Program-made: the position numbers and the translations under genes
Assembly (NCBI GenBank): GCA_021234155.1
Contig: JAJEKV010000391.1
Span: 124,001 to 188,000, forward strand
Direction: 5' to 3'
DNA: 64,000 nucleotides
From: Isoetes taiwanensis
Lineage: Eukaryota; Streptophyta; Lycopodiopsida; Isoetales; Isoetaceae
The notes under the pieces: generated by a model
What the model saw: the letters and a program-made list of their open reading frames with translations, nothing else
What the model was told of the DNA's origin: nothing
The model's database searches: none
Shown here: piece by piece, positions 1-10,785 of the stretch
Layout of the letters: every line of letters starts with the position of its first letter
Numbering within the stretch: position 1 is the stretch's first letter

Positions 1-719
1 TGAAGATTAGGAGGCGAATCATAGTTTTTTGATTTTCCATTCGGCGGAACCATCACCAAAATGGGCGACGATCCCGACCGGCTTCGATTTGTCGTGGATA
101 TTTTGGCTATTTTAATTATGTCCTAGGGATATTTTGAATTCTAAGCGTCTCATAATTATCGCCGTTTTGCGGTACCGACAACAATGTCATGATTGAAGCC
201 GACTCCGTATCATCGTCCTCCGCGTCAAACCCCTAGCATGAGCTGGCCCATCAGGAAGGAATCACCGTCTCGGCGAAATTTCCCTTTCTCTCTTTCCAAA
301 CATTACGTTTTCTTTCGCCGAGGTTGGATTCGTGGCTCGCTCTTCCGGCCCCTTTTACGCTAGCGTCCAACATCGATTTCTCAACCGTCTTTGGCTCCGC
401 GTTCTTCCGGCCCCAGTTCCTCTAAGCGTGCGTTCTTGTGTTTTTGTCACTTCAATCCGTTTCGGATGGTGAGTCTTGAAACCTCGCGGCGAGAACTTCC
501 GGGTTGAATCCAGGTGCAAATTACTTTTGCGTTCCACATGAACAATCCCTTGCAAATTAGGCTTTTTGTGCGGCGCTTATTTATAAATATGAATCGAGAT
601 TATGGTTGTTCAATGTGCAAGTGTTGGTGCCTCCGGTATCATGCATTAAAGCATCTCATGGAATGCATGCATCTCAACTGTGTTTGCTTCCATGTTTATG
701 GTTGTGATTCCATCACAGC
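1..719. other. Left edge, no supported gene
   Basis: Moderately GC-rich single-copy-looking sequence at the window edge. Short open frames on both strands overlap each other, have no recognisable domain and no convincing splice partners. It may be the edge of a gene or promoter that continues to the left, but nothing here supports a call. Confidence 0.4.
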
Positions 720-1340
720 AGATATAAGCGTGATATACATGGGAGTATTTGTACTTCAAGTATTATACATAGAGTGTTGTCTACATGCTCGAGTGCTTCT
801 ACAGTATTAATATATTATGTTTTTGTGCGTAGTATTTATACTTATGGTATTTTCTACACATGGTATTTATCGTTTAGTATTTTATCTGGATAGTATTCAA
901 GCGTATAGTATTTTGTAGATTGTGTGTTTGTACTCATTGTATTTATCATAGTATAGTTTATTTATCACATTATAGTATTTTTTAAGCAGTGAATTTGTGT
1001 TTGTACTCATAGTATTTATCATTATAGTATTTATCATAGTTTTTCACGTTTTTTTTTTTTTGTGTTTGTACTCATAGTTTATTTATATAAAAATGATGTA
1101 TAGTATTCGTGAGCATTTTTTAAAATATCGCCGGGTTATAGTATTGCAAGAATGTGTGTTTGTGCTCATAGTATTTATCGATAGTATTTATAACGCATAG
1201 TATTTATCAGATTTTGTGTTTGTGCTCATAGTAGTTATCGTTATAGTATTTATGATAGTATTATAGTATTTATATGTATAGTATTTATAATTTATAGTAG
1301 TTTTGCACATATCATATCGTAAACTCATATTGTGCAAAAC
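720..1340. repeat. AT-rich degenerate GTATTTAT minisatellite, block 1
   Basis: Many imperfect copies of a GTATTTATCAT/GTATTTGTACTCATA-like motif, every 20-40 bases. It ends near 1330 with GTGCAAAACTCATCAA. The larger block at 2455-3330 uses the same vocabulary and ends in a related phrase, so both appear to be amplifications of one parent sequence. Period and copy number are irregular here. No coding content. Confidence 0.75.
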
Positions 1341-2164
1341 TCATCAAAAATTACAATATGTAGATTCACAATATGCATAGAATCAAAATGGCCCGAAGAG
1401 ATTGCACATCAATTAACTTAAATCGTATTCTCATAAGAAGGCGCGGCAAAGCAAGGTAGCTAACGGAAATCTAAAATCAACAAGTAACCGCCCCATGTAA
1501 ACCAAAAAAGGGCGGTCCTCCATCATTGATAGTCGCGAGCTATGCAGAATGGCGGGGCTCGTTTTTCTGCGTAATTCATGCCGGCAAAGAATAAAGAAAC
1601 ATTAGTTAAACAACAATACAGAACATCAAATGAGCGGCCGGTGTATGAACTCACACCTTGTTGGTAGACCAGTCAACCCTCCCAAAACTTGTATCCTTGC
1701 AAACATGGAGCAGGAAAGCAAATTCACCGATCATCGGCTCATCCTTGCACTCCACCTTCACGGCTTTGAACCCGGCCGAGAATCTTTCTGGCCACATTTA
1801 GCGTGATTCTTCCTTGACGCCGTCTCTCTCCTTAGCGTAGGCAAAGCGATTCTTTGCCCCTCTTCATCAAAGCGTCACCGTGCCCGGGGATGTGTGAAGC
1901 GTTGGAAACCTTCCACAGGAATCTGATGCATTCACAACCCTGTCGAAGGTATGGCGGCAGAATGGGCGGGACTCTACCAATGCTCGACTCGGGGCGCTCT
2001 GAATTCTCGAGAACCGCAATCTTTGGCCTCAATCGGAGGTCCACCACGAGGACCCGTCGGTATGGTCTTGAGGCGATCGGCCATGGTTGAACAGACGAAG
2101 ATGGGCGCCTCAAAGGCGTCTTCCGAAGAATTATGAGTGAATACTAAGAGGATGGTGTTGGTCC
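1341..2164. other. Spacer between minisatellite blocks, no supported gene
   Basis: GC-richer than its surroundings. The frames on both strands between 1832 and 2270 overlap one another without family features and are best read as chance. It lies left of the GGAATCAC array and could be part of the MULE flank or a captured host fragment. Confidence 0.35.
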
Positions 2165-2375
2165 GATGCCCAAGGTTGATTACGTGGGGTGGAATCACCA
2201 CTGTGATTACGTGTAGTGGAATCACCACACATTGCGTCGTCGATTGGAGATCGCCGGAATGGCGGAACATCGACTTGACATCTGACTTGAAGGAGCATCA
2301 TTGCTGCGGCATGCAATGATGGCGGAGGGATTCCATGGCATGGAATCACGAATTGGTGATTCCCTTAGGACGGTT
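2165..2375. repeat. GGAATCAC/GTGATTCC palindromic motif array, left
   Basis: At least six copies of GGAATCAC or its complement GTGATTCC (some degenerate), arranged so that neighbours can pair into small stem-loops; one runs from 2343 to 2366. The same motif fills 6300-6510 on the other side of the MULE transposase gene. Subterminal motif arrays are typical of transposon ends, so this is probably the left subterminal region of that element. The outer end and target duplication were not found. Confidence 0.6.
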
Positions 2376-2454
2376 GGCGACTTTAGGGATTTCTTTTCGA
2401 CCATTGGACGAATAAATAGTTCTCTATTTTCCAATGGAATTTTGCATTTACACA

Positions 2455-3330
2455 TGTGAATTTTGAATTTGTCCATGGGTATAAGCGTGATATACATGGG
2501 ATTATTGGTACTTATACATAGAGTATTAATACATTGTGTATTTGTACACATAGTATTTATACTTATAGTCTTTTCGTACACATGGTATTTATCGTGTAGT
2601 TTTACAAAATAGAGTACTTTTATACATAGAGTATTAATACATTGTGTATTTGTACCGCAGGTATTTATACTTATAGTATTTGTACACATGGTATTTATAC
2701 GTGTAGCTTTACAAAATAGAGTACTTATACATAGAGTATTAATACATTTATTATTTTTGTACAGTATTTGTACTTATAGTATTTTGTACACATGGTATTT
2801 ATCACAGTGGTTTTACAAAATAGAGTACTTATACATAGAGTATTAATACATTGTGTATTTGTACCGCAGTATTTATACTTACAATTATTTTATTACACAT
2901 GGTATTTTATCGTGTAGCTTTACAAAATAGAGTACTTATGCATAGAGTATTAATACATTGTGTATTTGTACCGCGGTATTTGTACTTATAGTATTTTGTA
3001 CACATGGTATTTATCACAGTAGTTTTACAAAATAGAGTACTTATACATAGAGTATTAATACATTGTGTATTTGTACACAGAGTATTTATACTTATAGTAT
3101 TTTGTACACATGGTATTTATACGTGTAGCTTTACAAAATAGAGTACTTATACATAGAGTATTAATACATTGTGTATTTGTACACAGAGTATTTGTACTTA
3201 CAGTATTTTGTACACATGGTATTTGGTACACATGGTATTTTGTACAAATGGTATTTATACACAGAGTATTTCTACATAGAGTACTTGTGCTAAACTCATC
3301 AAATTAAAAACCATAGTATTTGTGCAAAAC
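2455..3330. repeat. About 105-bp tandem minisatellite, 7-8 copies
   Basis: The phrase GAGTATTAATACATT recurs at 2521, 2629, 2734, 2838, 2945, 3050 and 3156, giving periods of 104-108 bp. Each unit contains GTACACATGGTATTTAT and ACAAAATAGAGTACTTATAC, and is itself built from a 15-20 bp GTATTTGTAC subunit. The tail at 3290-3345 (AAACTCATCAAATTAAAAA) matches the end of the block near 1330. Apparent reading frames here are by-products of the repeat. Confidence 0.9.
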
Positions 3331-3841
3331 TCAAGATATTACAAACCATCTAAGCAAGGCTCTCCATCTCAACTTCCTTCCAACTCCGTTTCTTGTCCTT
3401 TGGCCCCCTCTTCCCTATTTCCAAGAGTGGCTTCATCCTTGCAAGGCTCGTTCCATATGCCTCCTCTTCCTCCAGCACTGACAAAGACGATATAGTTGTG
3501 TCTGGTCCATCCTCTTCGTCCATCCTCTCAAGCCTGGTGTCGAGTTGTCTCATCATCGCCTCTGTGGCTATGGGGAGGCTGGGATCTTGGAGGCCCGTCC
3601 CCATAACCCTTGCAACACACACGATTCTAGTGAGGCCCTAGCTTCCTCTACGGTCAACCCAACTTTCTTCATAGGGAGAATGTCATCCTCTAGACTAACT
3701 ATCTCTTGGTGAATCTCGGGGGACCCTTGTGTGTACAAGGGCAAGTGCTCCATGCCACCACTTGCATTTCCATAATCGGAACCTAGAACCTTCAAGATGT
3801 CTTGCTCTCACAGAATTGTCCATTAGTTGGATAACCTTAAC

Positions 3842-3890
3842 TTGGTGTTTGCAAAGGTTACCTTTGGCACCCCATGGGCAATCACAACTC
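3842..3890 (-). other. SWIM zinc finger (CxCx(n)CxH) of the MULE
   Basis: The minus strand encodes CDCPWGAKGNLCKHQVKV, the CxC...CxH pattern of the SWIM domain that sits C-terminal to the catalytic domain in plant MULE and FAR1-like proteins and is thought to bind DNA or protein. It is in an open segment of about 70 codons (3695-3916), out of frame with the catalytic part. Confidence 0.8.
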
Positions 3891-4149
3891 GCCCAATTCC
3901 TATGTGCCCCACTCACAAAGTACGGTTGGCGGTTGAGATCAAGAGTGCGGACATATGCCTCCCTCCTTGAGGTCTACAAAGGTGACTGCATCATCCGGAA
4001 TGCGCCTCGACCCTCGAATAGCCGATTCTATAATTTTCTCTTGTGATGTGTTTATGACAAAACCAGCCTCTTTCATCCCCCTGTGTGCTTGTAAATGAAA
4101 CAACGTGGTGTGTTAGTGCACACGTAAGTATACAAAACACGTTATCTTT

Positions 4150-5631
4150 TGCAAATTACCTTGAGTATGTTGTATGTGCCTCAACTTCATTGACAAGCAT
4201 ATGTAGTAGCCGATCCATCCTCACGCTTCCGGTTGTGATTTGGAGATGCCCAGGCGCATCTTTAGTATCTTGTGCCAACCCTCTATTGCAGCATTGGTTT
4301 CTTGGTTTGAATGGGGGAACATTCTTGTGGCCAACACCCATTCACATATATTGCGAGTCCACTCTCGACTCATGTAGGAGGCCAATCTGGGATACTGAGG
4401 ATACTTTCCTTTCAGGGTTTCCAACTTTTCTCAAAGCTTCTACTTTAACGACCTCATTGTAATCCTCTCCATAGTCATTGTTACACTGGGGGACACTTGA
4501 TTCCATACATGATCTCACCCAATTCCTTAAACATTTGGTTCCTTATCTCCTTGTTCTTCACGTTCTTGACTAACCACTTCAACCAGTCTCTTCTCACATG
4601 CCAGATGCAAAGGTTCAAGCGCACGCTAGGGTAAACCTGAAGTGTAGAGAGATGCCACATGCTCATAGAGTGTGCAAAATGAACCACTTAAAATTGCTCA
4701 TAGTGGAAACATTGTTACCTTTTTAATTGCATGTATTTCGGCATCACAAGAATCGGTGATAAAGCATGAGGGCTTCGGGTTGAGTCATGGGTTCAACCCA
4801 CACTTTCATGGCTTCTAGCCATCTTGCAATTGCATCTTTCTTCTGGGAGTTCGTGATAATCCAAGCCAAAGGCATCCCATTGAAGTACTCATCGAATCCA
4901 ATGATAGTGAAGAGGTAGTACCTTTAATGTAAAGTAGCAACACAACTTAAGAATGTTAGCAAGGAAGCTAAAATCTTATATGAGCATTGAAATGCAAGAG
5001 GTGCAACCCTACCTCATCCCATTTGTCTTGTAGGTGGAGTCAAGACACAATGCCCTATCCTTTCCAAATCTCAACAAGGCTCCTCTTTGGGTGGGAGTCA
5101 TAACCCCCAATGGAAGATGTCACCTTGCTCATAATGGAATACATTGTCAAGGTGTTGTTGCACCCACATATGAGTGCTTGTAGCTTCATCTTCATGCAAC
5201 TTCCAAATATTTTGGTCACTTCCTTTTTTCAATGTTGTAGATTTCATGCATCTTTAACATGTCATCTCTCGAAAAGCCCCTCCAAACCAAGTAGTTCCTT
5301 CTTCAAGCTCACTCTTTCTTGGTGGATATTCATCACCATTCTAGGTGCAATGTAATGCAATAGCTTTTTGTTTGATCCATTCTCTCTTTTCATCCGTGTG
5401 AGCCACGCGATCCAGCCTATACCTCAACCCTTTCTCAAACTAAAAGCTTTTTGGTGGCAAATTTGACCTTCTTTGGTTCACATGATCCCATTTGTGGTAG
5501 GTAATTTGAGTGGTTTTCGGAAGAAGGTAGAGCTGTCTCAAAGTGAAATGACATTGGCATCCCCTTCTAACACTCTCCCCCCTTTGAACCCTCCTCCTCC
5601 TTTGCCCTGGAGGAGGAGGTCGATCTTCCAC
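4150..5631 (-). pseudogene. MULE transposase core (broken)
   Basis: Read on the minus strand, 4861-4914 encodes FTIIGFDEYFNGMPLAW, the conserved MULE phrase in which a host-like F.D....G.P.AW block precedes the catalytic region. 4570-4617 encodes LNLCIWHVRRDWLKWL, the C..H.R..W segment after the DDE strand. 4255-4310 encodes NAAIEGWHKILK, matching the (N..E..H..LK) block of the family. The segments sit in different frames, separated by stops, so at least three disabling changes have accumulated. The upstream part (5440-5600) carries CQCHFTLRQLYLLP, which resembles the basic/cysteine region ahead of the MULE domain in related plant proteins. Confidence 0.8.
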
Positions 5632-5761
5632 AACATGGGTGTTCCCGAGTAGTTGTCTTGGGGCCCGAAACTACACGATTAGACCGCTTTCCACCATTGA
5701 GGATGAATCAGCCATGCTTTAATTTCCATGTGTAATCTACAAAAACTAAAGAATTGCATAC

Positions 5762-6042
5762 CTTTTCAGAGAAAGATATGTCCGGATGCCTGGTTTTGAT
5801 AGCCCCTTATTCATTTGAGAGCTTCTTATATAGAAGTTGCAGGGTGCATCCCCATTTTTTTGCTCCCCAGCAATGAAATCCGGGACTCGTGAGGTGGGAA
5901 TATAGGAAACCCACACCAATTGAGTGCCTCCTCCATCCGGTCCGGGATCACGGTGCTCTAGAACCGCCCGGGGCAGCCGACCGCGGGTCAAAATGCCCTT
6001 CTCAAGGGGTTTGTTTGCCAAATCTGCGCTTGCACGCCACAA
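5762..6042 (-). pseudogene. N-terminal exon of the MULE transposase
   Basis: An open 93-codon segment that ends exactly at a strong 5' splice site (AAAAG|GTATGC). It includes VPDFIAGEQKNGDAPCNFYI, which resembles the (G)DF..GE......C.F block at the start of plant SWIM-MULE proteins. A further upstream open segment (6059-6300) runs in the same direction and ends in an acidic helix-like stretch (AELVMDLEEKIEEASAR). Assigning it to the MULE rests on position and the weak motif match; it could also be a captured host exon. Confidence 0.5.
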
Positions 6043-6299
6043 GAAGCGTAATTAGAGCTTAGCCACAACAAAGAGATGGGCGGAAAGTGTTCCGGGCACT
6101 TGCCTCCTCAATCTTCTCTTCGAGGTCCATGACAAGCTCGGCCGAGGGACTCGGCGGCGTGATCGAGGAGTTCCATTGCCAAACGTACGCTTGTGATTCC
6201 GGCCCGGTGGAATCGGCACACTTACGTCCGGCGGTAGGACGAACTCCACGACGCGCCACAATGTGTCCAACGGTTTTTGAGCGGGCCCGGATGCATCCA

Positions 6300-6510
6300 C
6301 CGTCGTCTGCGGGAATCACCGCCGAGGAATCACGTGTCGGAATCACCTGGGGAGTGATTCTATCCTGCGGGATCATGGAGGAGTGATTCCATCTAGCGGA
6401 ATCACGGAGGAATGATTCCATCCGGCAGAATCGCTCCGGAGTGATTCAATTCGACGGAATCACTAAACTGTGATTCTATCTCACGGAATAGCGTTGTTGT
6501 AATACCGTCG
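6300..6510. repeat. GGAATCAC/GTGATTCC palindromic motif array, right
   Basis: About ten GGAATCAC or GTGATTCC motifs, often separated by roughly 20-25 bp, alternating in orientation so that adjacent motifs form inverted pairs, as at 6384-6407 (GTGATTCC...GGAATCAC). Same motif as 2165-2375. Together the two arrays bracket the transposase gene at the distance expected for one element of about 4.3 kb. Confidence 0.7.
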
Positions 6511-6947
6511 GGTGGAATGAGAACCTAGGGCCAAACGTTGAGAACCAAGTCCCCAATAAATAACTTAAGAGTGCAATTTTTTTATGGTTCTTTTTATATA
6601 GTGTGTATTATTGCTTCTAGTGTGTATTATTTTTTTGAGGCCGTTCGATGATGCATCTTCACAGGAATATGCCGGCGGGGCAGATCCTGGCCTTCCGCCA
6701 TAGGTCAACATGGGGTCAAATTGACCCCATTTAATAGGGCCTGCCCTCACGACCATACCATTGCCTAGAGGCCCAGAAATACAATATACTATTTCGTAGG
6801 AGGCCAAGAACAGAAACAATAGCAGAGCAAAACAACCAATTCCACAATTTCACCACAGCACACAAACATGGCATATATACATTCATGGAATGCAAAAGTA
6901 CACACGTGGCTTGCTCGCCATCACAACAACAGTACAGAAGAAGTGCA
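6511..6947. other. No supported gene
   Basis: AT-rich spacer. It holds a short palindromic GGGTCAAATTGACCC at about 6714-6728. Nothing else is supported. Confidence 0.4.
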
Positions 6948-7805
6948 TCACACCAAAACAAGAGAAGATAAACACGAACACATGAGGCTAGTTGCCAGCT
7001 TTCCATAGCGAGTTTGCCTTATAACGACATGTAATTGCCATATATCCTGTGGCAGCAGCGCTCTTGCAAGGCTCATGTGGGATCTAATAGTATGAAGCTC
7101 TCCGAGGCACTCCCATGCAACACTGTTCATGGCATCATCAATTGCTAAATAGAATCTGTGGAGCTGGCGCCTCAAAATGCGCATTGAAACTGCCATCCTA
7201 TGCATTTCTGTACCAATCTGAACTATTTGCCTAACGAACTCTTCAACACAGAATGTCTCCTCAAGCTCCAGTGGGTAAGCGTGCGCATCTGTATGGGAGG
7301 CATCAACGCGAGAATTGATCAAAGAAGGATCTATATGGACCACATGGTGGTTGGCACCATCCTGGGCATTCGCATCCACTTCCATTGGAAACCTGCAGCA
7401 AAAAAACCAATACATGAAGCAAAGCGTACAATCCGCAACATCTAATAGGCCTATCCAAGCGGCCATGGTGTGATCTCCAGTATGAGCTAGAATGTAATCG
7501 ACATCATTGTTGGGTATCACAAACTCAGGGCTGAACGTAGGGTCACACAGGTCATGGAAATTCTCATCCGGCTCATCAGCAGAGACCGAGTCATCCCAGT
7601 ATCTCCGTTTGCCATGCCCATTTCGTTCAACTGGCACATAACGAGCTGATAGGCCATACAGGATCGTTCGGATATCTAATGGCATGCAACGGGCAGAGCT
7701 GAGGAGGATCCTCCAGGTTGCACGGACCCTATGTTCATTGACGTGAGCTGTGTTAGAAGGGATTATCCAGCTGCTGAATAGAGTATATTTGTCGCTTCTA
7801 ATCAT
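6948..7805 (-). CDS. Uncharacterised 285-codon open reading frame
   Basis: The longest uninterrupted frame in the window, starting ATG at 7805. I do not recognise the family. The middle is acidic (DEPDENFHDLCDPTFSPE) and the C-terminal third (about residues 185-260) is rich in alternating charged and hydrophobic residues, as in a helical bundle or coiled coil. No signal peptide is evident. A canonical 3' splice site (TTTTTTTGCTGCAG) sits inside the frame around residue 150, next to a Cys/Phe-rich stretch (CTLCFMYWFFCC) that reads like translated intron, so the real protein may splice this out; no good matching donor was found. It lies just outside the MULE in the same orientation and might be a second transposon protein or a captured host exon set. 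An open frame this long is unlikely by chance, but function is unknown. Confidence 0.45.
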   Translation of the reverse strand: MIRSDKYTLFSSWIIPSNTAHVNEHRVRATWRILLSSARCMPLDIRTILYGLSARYVPVERNGHGKRRYWDDSVSADEPDENFHDLCDPTFSPEFVIPNNDVDYILAHTGDHTMAAWIGLLDVADCTLCFMYWFFCCRFPMEVDANAQDGANHHVVHIDPSLINSRVDASHTDAHAYPLELEETFCVEEFVRQIVQIGTEMHRMAVSMRILRRQLHRFYLAIDDAMNSVAWECLGELHTIRSHMSLARALLPQDIWQLHVVIRQTRYGKLATSLMCSCLSSLVLV

Positions 7806-8924
7806 TCTAGCTAAGGTGAAATTTAGACTTCGGTGTCCGCCGGCGTCCCCATGGTAGAAAGCGAATTTGCCTTATTCGGGGAGGTTACAATTATCAAGAA
7901 CATACAGTGCTTTCATTATCTCTAACATCCCATCTCAAGTAGAGATCCTTGCCCTTTTATATCATGTAATCGGTTACATTATGCGGATGACATGAATAAT
8001 GCACCTTAGCGATATCCTTCATCTGTAGCCCACCATCCCTTCAAAGCGATTGGAGCTGTTATTCTTACACACCTTACAAATCAAAACAACACATCTTTGG
8101 CTTAGATGGCGGTTAAAGTCTCTCTTGATAGTTTCATTGATGGCCTTAGGAGTTTTATAGCGTGCTCTCAAAAGCGGTCACGGACATGTAAGTGGTGCGC
8201 AAAGGAGCCTCTCTCAAGGCAATAGCCCCCTGTATGCATCTTACGTCCGCGGAAGGATGATAAGGCTTCATAGAAGCTAAGAGGAAATCCCGCCCTAAAA
8301 GGCCTAATGTCACGGACACATCAATTGCCTCCCAATTCATGGAGGAATTGGCCATGGCATGAGGCTCTTGGATTTGTCCAGATTTGGATGTGCTAGGCAT
8401 GCGCGAGCGGGCGGATGGGATGGGTATGTGGACAAGCGGTATGGCGGGGCATGGTAGCAACAGTAGAGATGGGGGCATGGGTACATTTGCACCTTCCCTT
8501 TCTTGATGCCTTCCTCATCGACATGCTCAACAAACCAAAACAAGAAGAAAGAGCCGCTCACTGTTTTGAAGAACCGGGGAACCACATCGGATAGGAATAA
8601 ATGGCCTCCCCATCTGCTTCCTGCCTTCACCACCGCGATTGCATCAAGCAATTTTAGAATCCAGCTGTTGGGCACGCGTGGGATTATCCGTCCACAGACA
8701 ACAAAAAAAAACCTATACCTGTTCTATCCAAAACGTCGATGCAGTCCCGACCAGCTACTATTTTTCTACATAACAATCCTCATTTGTGGGGTATGCATGT
8801 ACAAGTTTTTGTATACTGTATATTAAGGTTTGCAAAATACTATAAGGTTTGAGAAAATGTACTTAATGGTGTTAATTTTTATACATGTATTGTAAATATA
8901 TTTTTGGGGCTCTGGCTGCCCCTC
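7806..8924. other. No supported gene
   Basis: Two overlapping minus-strand open segments (8155-8478 and 8337-8675) occupy the same DNA in different frames, and neither shows a domain. The remainder is AT-rich. It may contain a decayed element, but no family could be named. Confidence 0.35.
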
Positions 8925-9075
8925 GTAACCCCGTGTGAATATGCACCCAAACCAAAGGGGTTTAAGGGGGATTTTAATTTAAATGTGTTAAATGCAATGG
9001 TTTATGTTAATAATGTTAATGGTAGTTGTGTGTTGATTGTGATATTAAAAAAAATTTGGGCCCGCCGGGCCCTAA
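8925..9075 (+). repeat. Dispersed repeat with GGGCCC palindromic terminus, copy 1
   Basis: About 150 bp that recurs inverted at 60201-60355 with roughly 90% identity by eye. Shared landmarks are GTGAATATGCACCCAAACC, AAGGGGGATTTTAATTTAAA and TGTTAATAATGTTAATGGTA. It ends in the palindrome GGGCCCGCCGGGCCC at 9058-9072 followed by TAA; similarity stops there in both copies, so this is probably a true element end. The left limit is less sharp. No coding capacity. It may be a Harbinger-like terminus (TAA target site) or a Helitron-like 3' hairpin end. Confidence 0.75.
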
Positions 9076-10080
9076 CTAAAAACCACGAACCACTTGATCT
9101 TTATGACAATGGATTAATGCTTGAGTGGAAATATGATAACTCAGGATAGAGGAATTCTACTGGTGGGTATTGATTTTGGGAGCTCTTCTATGTGCAAAGC
9201 ACATTGCATTTACAAATAATAGTGGCCTATAGAAATTTAAACTCGCATTGTAGAATTCGAACTAACTAATCCACCCATAAGGTATGGCTAACACTTCATC
9301 CATTTGCAATATAAGCTGAAGCATGGTTAAGGGCTTCAGTTTTCCATGTCAAAGTTTACCTCAATGTATCTTTGAAATGCCATAAAGTAGTGCATACTCA
9401 ATTGTGTCCAATATAAATCTTGCATTTTAAGGAACCTTTCATATAGCCAACATTAGCAAACAAAAGACAGTGCTTGATATGCTTTGCAAATGCCTGTATA
9501 TCTCTTCAAATACCTATAGGGAAGCCATAATAGTAGGTCATAATATACAAAGCCAATCGGATATCTTGTAAGACATGCATGTATAATGAAATACTTTCTT
9601 TGTATTATGAAGATGTCGAGATGGAAAGAACATAAAAAAACGGCCGGCATCATCTTAATAAATCCTTTGTTTAACAAATGATCTGAGAATATTTTTGAAT
9701 CTGACGCTTGGTGCAAGATTATGGCGGATTTAAATGCTCATCTACAAGATACTCTGTCCCCAAAAGGCATTTGATGCATCGGTGCATCGATTGAAAGCCT
9801 TTTGTGGCAGGTCGTTTTTTAAAAAACTATCACGGTGCCGCCTTATTCTTGCCGAGCTAGAATGAAAGGGTTTTACCCTTGAGAAGAAAAGCTAAGCCTG
9901 GGGGTTTTGCACATACCTCCAAAGTGCTAGAAGGCAAGGCGCACTCATGAAACACCTCTATATACACGTCGCAACAACGGATTACATCATGTTCAATCAA
10001 AGAGGGATCTCGGGCATAGCGCATTGGAATCCTCATGTTGTGGTAAAGTCCACAGCGTTTGGGGGTTTGAAGGCCCAACC
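9076..10080. other. No supported gene
   Basis: AT-rich intergenic DNA. A minus-strand frame at 9453-9716 has hydrophobic composition but no start context, domain or splice partners. Nothing else noted. Confidence 0.4.
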
Positions 10081-10410
10081 TTAACCCTAAATAAGCTCGT
10101 AAGAAAACCGGCATGAGCGCTGAAATTTTTTTTTCCAAAGTCTATAATTTGGAAGGAGAAATCTGTGGCCCAATCGAAAGCGTTGAATATTTGATTGCCT
10201 CACGAAAGTTACGGAATGGCCTTTTTCTTTTTCTGTGCATTGTACCGCGAAATTTGGGTATCCTTCATATTGATGTATTCTCTGGACCCGAAATATGGGT
10301 TAGCAAATCCATTTTGCTTCAAATCCGACCTTAACCCTAAATAAGCCGTTAAAGAAAACCAAAAAGTCTATAAATTTTGGAAGGAGAAATCTGTGGCCCT
10401 GGAGCGGCTT
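10081..10410 (+). repeat. Direct duplication, two arms about 226-250 bp apart
   Basis: TTAACCCTAAATAAGC occurs at 10081 and 10331, and GGAAGGAGAAATCTGTGGCC at about 10151 and 10379. The two arms share order and orientation, with small indels. They look like the remains of one local duplication. TTAACCCTAAATAA contains a telo-box-like AACCCTAA. Confidence 0.7.
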
Positions 10411-10785
10411 CTACGGTGGAAACCGACCTTGATTTCCTCACGAATCTGTTTTTGCATCTATACAAAAGGCAACAAACTTACCCGGGAACCGGTTTTCAGT
10501 TTGATTCAAGAGAATCCGAGCTCGAAGAAGCGGCAACCACAAAGCTGGCGCACCAACGGATAAATTAATCACATGCAACCTAAATTTAGCCTAAATCCGG
10601 CAGTTCTTGGTTTTATTCCCAAAAGCTCAGGCCTAATCCATTAACCAAGCATAACGACAAGCCCCTTCTCAATTTCGACCGGTTATGCCCGAGAGTGGAA
10701 GGAAACCCGATTTTTCCAAATCCGAGCTCCGGGGAGACCCCTGCGACCTCCCAAAACAGACCAATCAACTTTGTGCAGCGGCCGC

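Larger units (their letters stand above)
3350..6421 (-). mobile_element. Decayed MULE (Mutator-like) DNA transposon coding region
   Basis: Minus-strand transposase gene in pieces, read from 6421 down to 3350. Exon-like N-terminal parts lie at 6059-6300 and 5762-6042, the latter ending in an excellent donor (AAAAG|GTATGC). Then come a Cys/His-rich segment near 5450-5600, the MULE catalytic-type core between about 4930 and 4150, and a SWIM zinc finger at 3842-3890. This order is that of plant SWIM-type MULE transposases, which cut and paste DNA in the nucleus. Many in-frame stops and frame changes make it non-functional. Palindromic GGAATCAC arrays lie on both sides. I see no clear long terminal inverted repeats or 9-bp target duplication. 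Confidence 0.8.

Noticed and set aside
8155-8675. Two overlapping minus-strand open frames
   Set aside because: They occupy the same DNA in different frames, neither has recognisable features, and no splice structure favours one.
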